Shown: piece after piece, positions 1-10,723 of the stretch
Layout of the letters: every line of letters starts with the position of its first letter
Numbering within the stretch: position 1 is the first letter of the stretch
Origin: Basidiobolus meristosporus CBS 931.73
Taxonomy: Eukaryota; Basidiobolomycota; Basidiobolomycetes; Basidiobolales; Basidiobolaceae
Direction of reading: 5' to 3'
Assembly (NCBI GenBank): GCA_002104905.1
Contig: MCFE01000379.1
Coordinates: 1-64,000, forward strand
Length of the DNA: 64,000 nucleotides
Translations under genes and position numbers: made by a program
Notes under the pieces: generated by a model
What the model was told of the DNA's origin: nothing
The model's input: the letters and a program-made list of their open reading frames with translations, nothing else
Database searches by the model: none

Positions 1-599
1 ACATTCAATTTGGTTGGAATTGAGTATTTTAGGCCCAAAACAAGTTGATTTTTCACCAATTGGCTCATTTCCTATTCCACAATGTGTCCTAGCCTCCTAT
101 GCCACATCTCCCAGTTGGTTTCATCAGTTTCAGCAATGTTGACATACTTGGATACAATGATCTTGCATTGTAACTTGTAAATATTGTGATCTCTGAATCC
201 CAAAGCTAATTTTTGTCCATTCTCACTCAATATTGAGCAGTCATCTTAGTAAAAACAAATTTCAGTCCATGAGCAGTTGCTTTGTTGACTGAGAGTAAGT
301 TCATAGCTATTCCAGGTGCATAGAGTACGTCAGTGAGTCTTGCTATAGTCCCCTGAGTTACTGCTCATATTTAGCTGTATAGACCCACTTGTGGTAGCTT
401 CCAGAGCAGAGCTATCTCCCAGATAAACCTTTCTTACGGGAATAGTTTTTAGGTTGCTGAACCACTCCTTTATACCACAAATATGGTGTGATGATCCAGA
501 GTAAATGTACCATTCATTACTTTGGTTACTTGCACTCTCTTGTACAGTTACAAATAACTGTTCATCAGTAGTTATATGGTTTGCCTGCTCTATTTTCTG
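1..599 (-). pseudogene. Copia protease and pre-integrase region of family 2, degenerate
   Basis: The frame continues from gag after the stop. The pepsin-like site reads WYIYSGSSHH where active copies have D-S-G. The catalytic aspartate is therefore replaced by tyrosine, which should inactivate the protease. Downstream residues (LGFRDHNIYKL, then MWHRRLGH) are the start of the integrase zinc-binding (GAG pre-integrase) domain. Further stops and a frame break near 240-370 show decay. The region is cut by the window edge. Confidence 0.65.
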
Positions 600-1421
600 T
601 TATTTGTCTGGTTGTTTCTTCTTGCATTCTCTTGCCCAGTGTCCTGGCTTTTTACAATAGTTGCAGGAACCAGGTTTTTGTTGGTTTTGTTGCTTTCCCT
701 TCTCTTCTGAGTGCCTTTCTGAACTGAATAAAGTATTACCTTTGATTTTCTCTGCTTGATCATTACGTTTGAGTTCTTCATGGAGAAGTCTTCCTCTGAC
801 ATAGTCTAAAGTCAAGTTGTCTTCTCTGCTTTCAAAAGAGATTATGAGTGGCTCATACTTTTCTGGTTGGCTGCAAAGCAGACAGAGTATCTTTTCTTCA
901 TCATCTACACCAGCATTGATACTGTAAAGTTCTTCTGCAAGTGTCTCCATTTTGGTAATGAGTTGCAGCATGTCATCATCTGGTTTCTTCCTCATGCTGA
1001 AGAACTTTTGTTTCAAATAAAGCTTGCTTGATACTGACTTTGCTCTAAAAATCTTCTCTAAGGATTCCCATGCTGTTTTGGCAGTATTTGAGGCATGGAC
1101 TTGTCCAATGAAGAAATCTTGCACATTGATACATATGGTATTTAAGGCCTCTCTCTCCTTCTCTTGAAACTTCTCCACTTCTTCTGCTGTTTCTTTAGGC
1201 TCAACTTCTTTTCCCGTTACTATATTGCAAAGCTTCCTTTCCTCAAGGTGGATCTGCATCTTGATTCTCCAAAGTCTGTAGTTCTTGATGCCGGCCACCA
1301 AGATCTGGGTGCATATCCAATTTTGGTAAGTCTCCAAACTGGGGTGATCTGCACTTGTCTGGTGCTGGTGGTATTTTCTGTTGCAATTTAAGAAGTGATT
1401 TGGATATAAGGAACTTATCAA
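600..1421 (-). pseudogene. gag: Copia-type Gag (nucleocapsid) of family 2
   Basis: The roughly 270-residue frame has the Ty1/copia Gag layout. An N-terminal block contains NYRLWRIKM, followed by the UBN2-type helical domain (AWESLEKIF, KLYLKQKFFSMR, LTLDYVRGRLLHEE). A C-terminal CCHC zinc knuckle CNYCKKPGHWAREC fits C-x2-C-x4-H-x4-C. The frame ends in TAA at 600-602, and the protease continues in the same frame beyond it. The stop is therefore either a nonsense mutation or a read-through site. The first codons lie inside the candidate LTR, so the true start is probably downstream or non-canonical. Confidence 0.8.
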
Positions 1422-1601
1422 GAAATAGTGATAATAGTTGGACTGTTGTTTATTAATTAAGAAGCTCAGTATTTATACCTCTGTAGAAGTAATACAGCTG
1501 TAACACTAAGTAAGGAGGGTTTCTCAATATTCAGGAGCATTCTGTAACAGTTTCAGGGTTAATACATAATAGTTAGTATTAGTGCTTATTTGATCCTGAC
1601 A
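1379..1601 (-). repeat. Candidate 5' LTR of copia family 2
   Basis: The segment starts TGTTGCAA and ends GATCCTGACA on the plus strand, giving the TG...CA ends expected of an LTR. It lies directly upstream of the Gag reading frame on the minus strand and contains a TATA-like GGTATAAATA. There is no second copy in the window to confirm the boundaries, so they are inferred from the ends and position. Confidence 0.5.
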
Positions 1602-2595
1602 ATAGGGGAATAATCATAAGATCATAGATCTGGAGAAAGTGGCAAGGTTAGAGCTGTAAGTTAGTCCCACAGTGATCAAGGCTAGTCCAGAATTGTTAAG
1701 TGAATTTTTAGCTGCAGAATGATACCAAATAGTCCAATATTTCAACATTTTCCGGCATTTAGCTGTATTAGGTATTATCTTGGTCATAAGGGATTGTTGC
1801 ATCATCAGGCACCTGTCCAATGCTCTTAGTGGCCTTCTGATCTGAGTTCCATTCAAATACAATATTCTTGCAGCTAATCAGCTCTGAACTTTGTCATCAT
1901 GCACCCTAAGCCTACTGGGACTTCACAACACTCAAGAAAGATCCTTTTGTGCTCACTGGATCAAGCTTTGAGGCTTTTTGTCAGAGACGTGAAAAAAAAT
2001 ACTACTGCCAAAGATCCTGAGGTGCTGGATGCCAGGTTTTTTGCATGCAGAGGCTTCAAGAGTGTGATGTCATGTAGTGCTGTTATTGTGTGTCAAATCT
2101 TGATTTATTCTATAGTGGCAATAGATTATGCCCAATACTTGTTAACTGTATTCAAATTTTGTAACGTGTATTTTCCCAACACTACCATTGTCCAATTTCA
2201 ACATTCAAGTATTTCATTTTGCTGTGGAGTATCAGGAATAGTGGTCTGTTGCAGTTTATTAGTATTTGAGCAATGCTTGGCAAGCTCCTCAAAGCACTGT
2301 TGCTCTCCATTGTAACCTTAAATTATCTTCAGCTTAATCCCAGCTTGTGTGATTGCCATTTGCTTGAGCTATATGAACCTCTTCAGAGCCTCATCCTTTA
2401 TCTTTATGAAGTACATTAGTATGTAACTTGAGTTATCATCAATTAAAATAACAAAGTAAAACATGGCTCTAAAGGACAGTGTTTGTATAAGCCCACATAT
2501 TCCAGAGTGCACCATACCCAGTGTCTAATGGTGCCAATGCATGCTGGGCTCCAGCCACTGCACTTAATTGCTTTATTAATGATGGTGGTGGTAAT
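1602..2595 (-). pseudogene. Decayed copia integrase fragment
   Basis: On the minus strand, scattered blocks match a copia integrase core. HSGICGLIQT and YFVILIDDNSSYILMYF (about 2540-2400) correspond to the first catalytic region. TTIPDTPQQNEILEC (about 2270-2220) is the region around the catalytic glutamate. HVSDKKPQSL (about 2000) resembles the post-integrase linker. Stops interrupt every block. The fragment ends where the gypsy LTR begins at 2598. Plus-strand frames across it are chance readings. Confidence 0.55.
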
Positions 2596-2597
2596 TT

Positions 2598-2886
2598 TGT
2601 TACAATTTACCACTTGAATGTTGAAGTAAGATCAGTTTTTAATCAAAAAAATTGGTTATATGCTTAGCCTATCAGTATATTAGTGTCATTTATAACATTG
2701 GTAACATTAGTAAGCAAATAAATCAGCAGATCCTTCTCTTAAGGAATTCAATTAGTAATCAGTTGATCTGGCAAAATGTATATAAGGAGCTGCTGGAACC
2801 TCAATAAAAATCAGTTCAAGCTTAGTGAATACAATACCAGCTAAATTTCCTACTCCTCTACAACTGTTATATCAAGACTAGTAACA
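2598..2886 (+). repeat. 5' LTR of gypsy-1 (internally deleted)
   Basis: Starts TGTTACAATTTACC and ends GACTAGTAACA. It aligns with the 3' LTR at 7079-7447 but is about 80 bp shorter. The missing block corresponds to the part of the 3' LTR between the AGCAGATCCTT and GGAAATTCA segments. A TATATAAGG promoter-like box is kept near 2778. Confidence 0.8.
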
Positions 2887-2898
2887 TTGTAGCAGCAA
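2887..2898 (+). other. Possible primer binding site of gypsy-1
   Basis: TTGTAGCAGC follows the 5' LTR directly. It differs by one base from TGGTAGCAG, the usual complement of the 3' end of initiator tRNA-Met. This fits the position and the family, but it is a short match. Confidence 0.35.
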
Positions 2899-2939
2899 TA
2901 ACCAGACCTCCTTCCTAAAAAAAGAAGAAGCTTCCCTCA

Positions 2940-3435
2940 AGATGTCTAAAAATCAAGAATAGAGGAATCTCTGCAGCAGATCCTGGCTCAACAGCAACAG
3001 TTACTCCTGAACCCCCACACCAGCAGACACTACTAAGGTGAACATTGAGGACACTCAGACAGAAAGAAATTGTTCAAGAGTTCATCTATGAATATAGATG
3101 TCAACTTGGACAAGTTGAAAGAATGAACCCCCTGGCTCAAGTAGAATACTTTATTGATGGGTTGAAAGAAAGAATTTGCAAGGAAGTGAACTATCAAAAA
3201 CCTCAGACTATGGAAGAAGCCATTAATATTGCCATTGAATATGACTCAGCCATGCTTAGAGTTGGGAAGCCCACAATGACTAACCAGACAGGCTATAGTC
3301 ACTATGAAAGAGGACAATCAGAAGCAGCACCAGTGGAAATAGATGCTAAGCAGAAGAATCCTGCCTTAGAAGAATGAGAGAAGGAAGGACTTTGCTTTGA
3401 TTGCCATCAGCAGGGGCATATTGCAAAGTACTGAC
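2940..3435 (+). pseudogene. Gypsy-1 Gag, C-terminal part and broken zinc knuckle
   Basis: The open part (about 3045-3377) contains the Retrotrans_gag-like signature EFIYEYRCQLGQVERM...EYFIDGLKERI. After a stop at the end of that frame, CFDCHQQGHIAKY is a CCHC knuckle whose final cysteine position is followed by a TGA, so the zinc finger is lost. The N-terminus (2940-3040) also has stops. Confidence 0.65.
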
Positions 3436-3503
3436 CTCAGTGAAGAAATGGACACCAGCCATCAAAAAACTTCAGCCATATTGAAGCCCCTGAGCATTGA
3501 AAC

Positions 3504-3890
3504 ATGGAGGATGAACTTGAAGAAGACTCAGAGCTCACCTTTGATATGACAGAAGAATACCAATCCCAGATGACCTCAAACTCAGGAAAGCTTTTATATT
3601 TGAATGGAGTAATCAATGGGGTACCTGCCAAGATCATATTTGACTCAGAAGCATTGCATGAGTACATGTCAGAGCAACTTGCTGTGAAGGCTGGAATCAA
3701 CTTGGAACCCACCAAATCAACTTCAGTCTGAACAGCTGATGGGAACTCTCACATAATCAACTGTATTAGTCAGCCTGTCAGGATGAAGATCAATGAATAT
3801 GAAGAGGACCTACAGGCTTATATATTTGGGAACTGCAAGCTTATATTACCTGTATAATTGGGGACTGCAAGTTTGACCTTCTACTTGGAA
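3504..3890 (+). pseudogene. Gypsy-1 aspartic protease, degenerate
   Basis: LLYLNGVINGVPAKIIFDSEA followed by HEYMSEQLA is a retropepsin core. The active-site triad D-S/T-G reads D-S-E, so the conserved glycine is changed. A TGA interrupts the frame at about 3731, and the C-terminal half is out of frame. Confidence 0.6.
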
Positions 3891-4129
3891 AAACCTGGCT
3901 ATTTTGTTGTAATCCATGAATTAACTGGAGAACTCATGCTTTTCAGATCCAGTAGGACTAGAAGACCTATGAGCTATTACCTGCCAGACTGGATCTCAAC
4001 TTGGTCAATTCCAGCGTGTGTGAAACAAGTGAATTTAGCAAGACACAGTTCTGTAGAGCACTTAGAAAAGGCACCCAGATGTTTTGCATGACTGTATTAC
4101 TCAAGGATTCCTCTACTCCAGTACCCCAG

Positions 4130-5561
4130 GAGGCCCAAACTCTTTTGAAGGAATTTTCAGATGTATTTCCACATGAGCTTGTAAGCCTACCTCTGGTCAG
4201 AGACATGGATCAGACCATTGACACCAGTGATAGCCCTCCAGTGAGTAAGACACCTTAAAGATTGAGTCCATTGGAGTTGGAAGAGATGAAGAGACAAATA
4301 GATCAGTTACTGGAGCAAGGATACATCATACCCAGCAAGTCACCTTTGGGAGCATCAGTACTCTTTGTGGAAAGGATGGATGGAACACTCAGAAGGTACA
4401 TTGACTACTGAGCCCTCAACCCAGTTACTGTGAAGAATAAGTACCCCATACCTTGGATTGATGAACTCTTGGACTAACTCAGTGGAGCCACTATATTCAG
4501 CAAGATTGACCTCATGTCAGGGTACAATCAGATTAGGGTTAAGCCAGAAGACATCCCTAAGACGGCATTCAGGACCAGATATGGACATTACAAGTACTTA
4601 GTCATGAGTCTTGGCCTCACCAATGCCCTTGCAACACTCATGACCCTGATGCAGACTGTCTTCCAGGAGTACTTAGACAGGTTTGTGATAATCTACCTAG
4701 ATGACATATTTATACACAGCAAGACAAAAGAGGATCACTTGGTAAACATTGAAAAGGTTGCAAAGAAGCTAAGAGAGAACAAGCAATATGGTAAGCTAGC
4801 AAGTGTGAATTCTTCAAGAAACATGTTGAATATCTGAGGCACATAGTGACTAGCACAGGAGTAAACTTAGACCCTAAAAAGATTGAAGTTATCAAGAATC
4901 TTAAGCAGCTCCATAGCATATCAGAACTCAAAGCATTCCCAGGAGTGGTTTTCTATTATTGGAGATTTGTCAAGTCCTTTGCAAGTATTGTAGCCCCTTT
5001 AACTGATATCCCCAAGAATGACAACTCCTACAAGTGGGACATAGCCTGTGAGACTGCCTTTCAGACACTCAAGATTGAACTTGCTAAGCTGCCAAGCTCA
5101 AGCATACCTGACTTAACAAAAGAGTTTACTCTGTGCACAAATGCTTCAGATTATGCAATTGGTGGAGTGTTCAGCCAAAAACACAAGGGAAAGGACTACC
5201 CAGTTGCCTTTGAATCCAAGAAACTGAACTCAGCAGAACAAAACTAACCAGTGCATAAGAAGGAGATGCTTGCTGCAATACACTGCTTGAAGAAATGAAG
5301 ATGCTATATTGAGGGAGTCAAATGCACTGTGAAGACTGATCATGCCTCCCTCAAGTATATATTTACTCAGAAGGTACTCTCTAGAAGAATGACAAGATGG
5401 AGTGAATACATTCACCAATTTGATACGGAGATTGTCTACTGCCCTGGGAAACACAGCACTGTTGCTGATGCCTTATCAAGATTAGAACAAGTTGCACAAC
5501 TTAACTTGGTGTATAAATTAGATTGGCCTAGCCTATTTCCAAAGCACTTGGAGGACCAAGA
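4130..5561 (+). pseudogene. Gypsy-1 reverse transcriptase and RNase H, degenerate
   Basis: Recognisable RT blocks in order are LLKEFSDVFPHEL, the LEQGYIIPSKSPLGASVLFV block, FSKIDLMSGYNQIRV and FRTRYGHYKYLVMSLGL. The catalytic YLDDIFIHSK keeps the Y-x-D-D box. RNase H follows: FTLCTNASDYAIGGVFSQ, VKTDHASLKYIFTQ and PGKHSTVADALSRL. Stops occur near 4258, 4411, 4478, 5245 and 5297, together with a frame change near 4835. The enzyme is therefore inactive. Confidence 0.8.
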
Positions 5562-5842
5562 CACTGTATGAAGACATGGAGATGCTATATTGAAGGAGTC
5601 AAATGCACTGTGAAGACTGATCCTGCCTCCCTCAAGTATATATTTACTCAGAAGGTACTCTCTAGAAGAATGACAAGATGGAATGAATACATTCAGCAAT
5701 TTGACTTGGACATTGACTACTGCCCTGGAAAAAACAACATGGTTGCTGATGCCTTATCAATATTAGATCAAGTGGCACAACTCAACTTGGTGCATGAATC
5801 AGATTGACCTAGCCTATTACCAAAGTACTTGGAGGACCAAGC
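5281..5842 (+). repeat. 281-bp tandem duplication inside gypsy-1 RNase H
   Basis: Bases 5281-5561 are repeated at 5562-5842 with a constant offset of 281 and modest divergence (for example GATCATGCC versus GATCCTGCC). The duplicated block encodes the RNase H C-terminal half from the RCYIEGVKCTVKTD segment through ADALSRLEQVAQLNLV. The junction breaks the polyprotein frame. Confidence 0.85.
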
Positions 5843-7030
5843 CATTCCTAATGAGGTGGATGAAGAGATCAAGAAGATAATCCGGGATGAAGCCAGTAAA
5901 TCTGTGATACACACTGAAACACTCTACCAAAATGTTGATGGAAGCCATATTGCCTATTGCCCTTTTGTTGCTTGCTGGGATTTAATACAAAAGCTACACA
6001 ATGGATATGGACATCTCAGAATTGAAGGAACTAATAGCCCTGTGAAAGCCAGTGCATGGTGGCCCAGAATGAAACAACACATTGAGAAGCTAGTGGAAAC
6101 ATGCACAAATTGCCAAATCAACAAAGGCCAACCACAGATAACTGCTCAACTTTTCCCTTGGAGCCTGTAAGACCATATTAAAGATGAGGAACCTACTTTG
6201 TTGGAAGCCTACTAGCTACCAGGAAATGCAACCGTTGAATCCTGGTAGCAATTAACCATGCCTTAAAATGGCCCGTGGCTAAAGCAGTACCTGTAGCCAG
6301 TGAACAAGAAGTTGCAAGCTTCATCTACCATGAGATCCTTATGAAGTTTGGAGGCCCTGAAGATATTTTGTCTGATGGAGGAGCAAACTTTATGGCAAAG
6401 ACATTGAAAGCTTACCTGGAAATGCAGCAGATCAACCACTCAAAAACCTTGGCATATTACCCTAGAGCTAATGGAATTACTGAGCAGTTTAATGGATTAT
6501 TTGGAAAAATGCTGACCAAATATGCAAATGGAGCTGTCAGTTGATGGGATGAATGTATAGACCAAGCATTTCTTTGCATGCAGAGCCTGAATAAACAATG
6601 CCACCCAACAATTGCTATTTTACTTGGTGTATGGATGTGAACTAAGATTCCAGGAGATCTCACACAACCAAAGCTTACAGATGCCTTAGAAGATGAGCTC
6701 AGTCAGCCAAGTAAGTACCGGCAGCTAGAACAAAGATGTCAAGAGGAACAGGCCAATGTATCTCAAGGTGCAGAAAAGATGAAGCAGCGTTTTGATAAGA
6801 TTGTATCACCAGAAGCATTGACAGGTGGGAACTTTGTATTGTTGAGAACCAACACTCACAAGAAGTTTGAGCTACAATGGATGGGTGCTTTTAAGATCAT
6901 CACAGAATATTCATTTGCAGCTCACCAGCTTGTGGATAAATAAGGAAATATCCAGGAAAATTTAGTTCATAGAGACAGGCTCAGGCTTCAAAACTTGCCA
7001 ACAATACTGAACCATCAAAAAATTGGTATC
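5829..7030 (+). pseudogene. Gypsy-1 integrase, degenerate
   Basis: An H2C2-like zinc region (LHNGYGHLRI ... CTNCQINKG) is followed by catalytic-core blocks FGGPEDILSDGGANF and YYPRANGITEQFNG. After these comes a C-terminal chromodomain-less tail that includes ELQWMGAFKII. Breaks occur near 6168, 6541, 6640 and 6941. The homologous part is also present, inverted, in gypsy-2 at 10.7-11.3 kb. Confidence 0.75.
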
Positions 7031-7078
7031 ACAAGAAAAGAGATACAGGAGCACCCTCTCAGCTTTAGTGGGGGAGAA

Positions 7079-7447
7079 CGTTATGATTTACTGCTTGAAT
7101 GTTGAAGTTAGAACTTTTATTGGACAAGTCAACTAGTTATATATCTATTCTATCAGGATAGTAGTGTTATCTATCAAATAAGTAGCATTGATAGGTATAT
7201 GAATCAGCAGATCCTTATCAGACAGAAATAGATATATTAAGTAGGATCTTACTGGGTGAAGATGATGCAATTGAAGGAGTCATCAGCCACAGCTTGCATC
7301 AGGAAATTCATTAAGTCAGCAATACACGTGCCAAAATGTATATAAGGGGAGGCTGGAACCTCAATAAAAATCAGTTCATGTTTTAGTGAATACACTACTA
7401 GCTAAACTCCCCATTCCTCTGCAACTCTTATATCAAGACTTACAACA
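7079..7447 (+). repeat. 3' LTR of gypsy-1
   Basis: Begins at the GTTATGATTTACTGC segment (first base mutated from T to C) directly after the purine tract and ends GACTTACAACA. It contains TATATAAGGGG (about 7338) and AATAAAAATCAG. The family consensus is confirmed by the inverted copy at 10304-10671. Confidence 0.85.
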
Positions 7448-9780
7448 ATATACAATACTTGTTCCATTGTACTGTGCCAGGGCACTCAGTGCAATCTGTG
7501 GTCTTCAAGAGCAATTGGGCACAATATTATAGCTACCAGTAGGCAGGATTACTCGTAGACAATTTTCACCATGTAGGACAATCTTGCACACTGTGGCACA
7601 ATCTGACATAATGAAGTTGGCACAAATGATTGCCCCAACTTGTAGCGTTTGCATCATGTGTACAATTGGATACCACTATTTTGGTAGGTAAAATCCAATG
7701 TTTGGATATGCTTTTTTAATGTAAATAGGAATAAATGTGTATCACACTATAAGCTACACTGATACATACCATTATGGTTACCATCACTCCAATTGAATAG
7801 TATCTCAGCGGTTAATTGGTCCAAAAGTATCCTGAAGCTGTCAGCCCTCAATTGGCTCTTTGACCAATACACAAGCTGCCTGATTTGCCTCCAAATATCC
7901 CATTTTACCCATTGTGCAGGTAAATCTCTGATCCTAGTGATTGGACAAGGTGTCATAGCTAGCACACAACCAATCAAGTAGGTGCAAACCAGATCAAATG
8001 GCTGCACTGGTGCAACAGATGATATATATAAGCAGGATGTTTATTTATAGGGGTTCTATCTCAAATGTGTGACATCCTTGATATTACTTATATCATAAAT
8101 TTAGTGATCACCAATTTGCAATTGCTTGATTTGGATTGCATAAAACAAATGAGTTGTTTGGATCACAACAATTAATAGCAATTCAATGCAATTGCATCAT
8201 CTTCTCCTAGGTTTTTTCTCACAGGGATTACTACTGAAGCATTTGGTAGTGATTCACTTGGCACACCTAAACACTTCCTTCTTGACTATCCTCTTGGCTA
8301 CTTGTGTATTTGTAGTTGGTATTTTGCCTCCTAGTTGATGAGTGTATTGCTGCAGCTTAGCCATACTTAATTGCTCTGGATAATGCTACTGAGCTGGCCT
8401 TCAATACTACACACTGACATGTTCTTTTACTTGCCAAAGGCTCTAGTGGTGGAGGCACTTCATGTAGGTCATCATCAGGCAGTTCACCAGAAGAAACTTG
8501 CTGATGGTCAGGAGTAATAGCACATTTAGGCACAACTTGATGTGCTGGCATGGCCCTTGGCTGAGTTTGATGTGATGCTGCTTGTTGATGCCACTTGGCC
8601 TGCTCCAATGGACTTGTGTCTAATGAGAAGTTTGGCAAGTTCTGGTGATTTTGCTCTGAAACACACACATTGACCCAACATGCATTGCCCAAATGCCGGG
8701 TGATCTTGTGAAGGGTGTTGGCATGGGTTGGACTGACATGCACCAGCATGCTGAAGCTGCAAGGGATGGTAAGGAATCCAGCAAGGAGTGCTGGTGCAAT
8801 CTAGACACAGTTGCTTGCAGTCTCTATTCTTCCACTTGAAGCTCACCTTCTGATTCCTCAAGGTATTCACTTACCCTCTGTCTGATACTTTAGAACTATT
8901 GCCTAGATGAGTCCTGTGTATATTGCACTTGGAAGCCACTTAGCTCTACTAATATATCATGAAATACGTTAGTCACTTGGGGCAAAAAAGCATTCATAAT
9001 CCCTTTGGTTCCCAAAGTTGAGGCACAAATGGATGTGTCCAACCCATTCTGTGCAAATTGCATGCAAAATTGTTCCCATACAGCTTCCTCATCAAATCCC
9101 CTCACTCTCACCTCATTCTCAATATCAATACTTGCCTTGTTATATATATTCTTACATACAACGGCTGGCTTCTTGATGTAGAACTCATGCCACAGCTTTC
9201 TACTCTGGTTCTTCCATCTCTGTCAACTCTCTGAGGTATCTAGTTCTGCTAGATAAATGAGTAGTGCCCAAATATCTGTATGAAGGCTTATCATATACAT
9301 TTGGGTCATATTAAGATCATTTGGTAAGAACTCAAACAGATTCAACATTGACTTCACTGGGCTGGACCATGCTTGTGAGCTGGGGGATAGGATTTGTCTG
9401 GGTTGTACTAAAGATAAGTTGAGACTTGGCATAGGGATTGTAGAGACAGATTTGGATACAAATACAGTAGTGTATTGGCATCAACCTAGTCTTATATGAG
9501 ATATATATGAAAACTAATGTGATTGTTGAGTTTTCCATATGTTACGCATGATGCATCTTGGATTACATGGATACAGATCAGATCACCTTGAATGCAGATT
9601 TCCTATTTGATTATAGACTAGTGGGTAAACCATCAATAAAAATACCAAGTCATTGTTTGAGGATGACGTTTGCAACATAATGATAGGATACATGACAATT
9701 GATAGAGATTGAATCATAATGCATGGAAACTTAAATAAATAAAGCTGATAGATCCAAATCAAATCAAATCACCTCAGCCC
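7448..9780. other. Unclassified AT-rich stretch, probably repeat-derived
   Basis: No protein family was recognised here. At 7457 the sequence ACTTGTTCCAT repeats the terminus of the MITE-like element at 21943, and the next 200 bp share its TGCCA/GTGCC-rich texture, so a diverged or truncated relative may begin here. On the minus strand between about 9432 and 8350, several short open frames follow one another, separated by stops. One carries FDEEAVWEQFCMQFAQNGLDTSICA. They could be a degraded transposon-encoded protein, but this is only a guess. Confidence 0.35.
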
Positions 9781-9829
9781 AATAACCAACCAATTATAAT
9801 ATAGCTTACTCATCTAGGTGGTCCTTTCC

Positions 9830-10303
9830 CATCAATCCCATCACTACCACTGGATTTCCTTTTGACACACTAGAGAAGATCAATGCCAAGTACTGTGGAC
9901 CATCTACACTGATCTACTCAAGGAGATCCCTTGTTAAGCTTCTCTGCTATTACAAGAACTATTGCCCCACAAGGTTTCATACCACCATACATGGTACCAG
10001 AAGTCCTAGAAGCTTTCATCCCCAGCTGGCAGCAATGGAGAACAACCTTGCAGAGGGTATGAATGATTTAGAGCAAGCTTGGAATACAAGGTTCAGAAGC
10101 TCCAATAGGTGTTCATATCCCAGAGTTTTCAGCCACAGGTTCCATATTAGGAGTATTTAGGATACCTTCCCAGTCAGGATTAACAGACCTTCTAGAGGGC
10201 AGAAGCACTGTTATATTGGCAAATGCAGAGCACACTGTGTGAAGTTTCAGGCACTGTCTGACATTGAGGGTAACATCATCTGGTTTAGTGGGCCATTTGC
10301 CGG
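9830..10303 (+). pseudogene. DDE_4 (PIF/Harbinger-like) transposase fragment, cut by a gypsy LTR
   Basis: The last 110 bases encode RGQKHCYIGKCRAHCVKFQ followed by ALSDIEGNIIWFSGPFAG. This fits the DDE_Tnp_4 core pattern around the second catalytic region (R-P-x3-Q-K-x2-Y-S-G-x-K-x2-H-x-x-K-F-Q). Upstream residues (for example LEQAWNTRF) are probably the same protein, but in a broken frame and much diverged. The reading stops exactly where the inverted gypsy LTR starts at 10304. The C-terminal half is not seen elsewhere in the window. Confidence 0.55.
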
Positions 10304-10671
10304 TGTTACAAGTCTTGGTATCAGAGTTGTAGAGGAATAGGGAGTTTGGCTAGTATTGTATTCACTAAAACTTGAACTGATCTTTATTGAGGTTCAAGCA
10401 GCTTCTTATATACATTTTGTCAGATCAATTGCTGACTAATTGTATTTCCTAATGTAGGTTGTGGCTGAAGACTCATTTGATTGCATCATCATCACCCAAT
10501 AAGATCCTACTTAATATATCCATTTCTGTCTGATAAGGATCTGCTGATTCATTTGCTGACTAATGCTACTGATTTCATAGATAATACTGATATACTGATA
10601 ACCTAAACATATACTGATTGATCTGACTAAAAACTGATCTAACTTAAACATTCAAGCAGCAGATCATAACA
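10304..10671 (-). repeat. 3' LTR of gypsy-2
   Basis: Plus-strand ends are TGTTACAAGTC and GATCATAACA. Read on the minus strand it begins TGTTATGATCTGCTGC and ends GACTTGTAACA. Length (368 bp) and internal landmarks match the gypsy-1 3' LTR. It has clean TG...CA termini and best shows the family's boundaries. Confidence 0.85.
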
Positions 10672-10723
10672 TTCTCCCCTGCCAAAGTTGAGAGGGCTCT
10701 CCTAAATCTCTTTTCTTGTGATA

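Larger units (their letters stand above)
1..1601 (-). mobile_element. Ty1/copia retrotransposon (family 2), 5' part, runs off the left edge
   Basis: Read on the minus strand, this is the LTR, gag and protease end of a Ty1/copia element. The order LTR (1379-1601), Gag (1421-600) and protease/pre-integrase (599-1) matches a copia-type polyprotein. The Gag differs clearly from the copia family that dominates 12-32 kb, so this is a second family. The remainder of pol and the 3' LTR lie outside the window. The element is probably dead, because the Gag frame ends in TAA just before the protease and the protease aspartate is lost. Confidence 0.8.
2598..7447 (+). mobile_element. Ty3/gypsy retrotransposon (gypsy-1), LTR to LTR, inactive
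   Basis: A full-structure Ty3/gypsy element in the order LTR, gag, protease, RT, RNase H, integrase, LTR. That order, with integrase after RNase H, identifies gypsy rather than copia. Both LTRs carry a TATATAAGG-type box and an AATAAAAATCAG polyadenylation-like segment. A purine-rich tract (AGTGGGGGAGAA) sits directly before the 3' LTR as a polypurine tract. Numerous in-frame stops, plus a tandem duplication in RNase H, show it is dead. No matching target-site duplication was seen: the flanks are AATTT and ATATA. Confidence 0.88.

Noticed and set aside
1899-2315. Plus-strand open frame of 138 codons
   Set aside because: The minus strand of the same stretch encodes recognisable copia integrase blocks.
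7453-7660. Complete second copy of the 211-bp MITE-like element
   Set aside because: Only the left terminus (ACTTGTTCCAT) and a similar texture are visible. No right terminus or target duplication was found.
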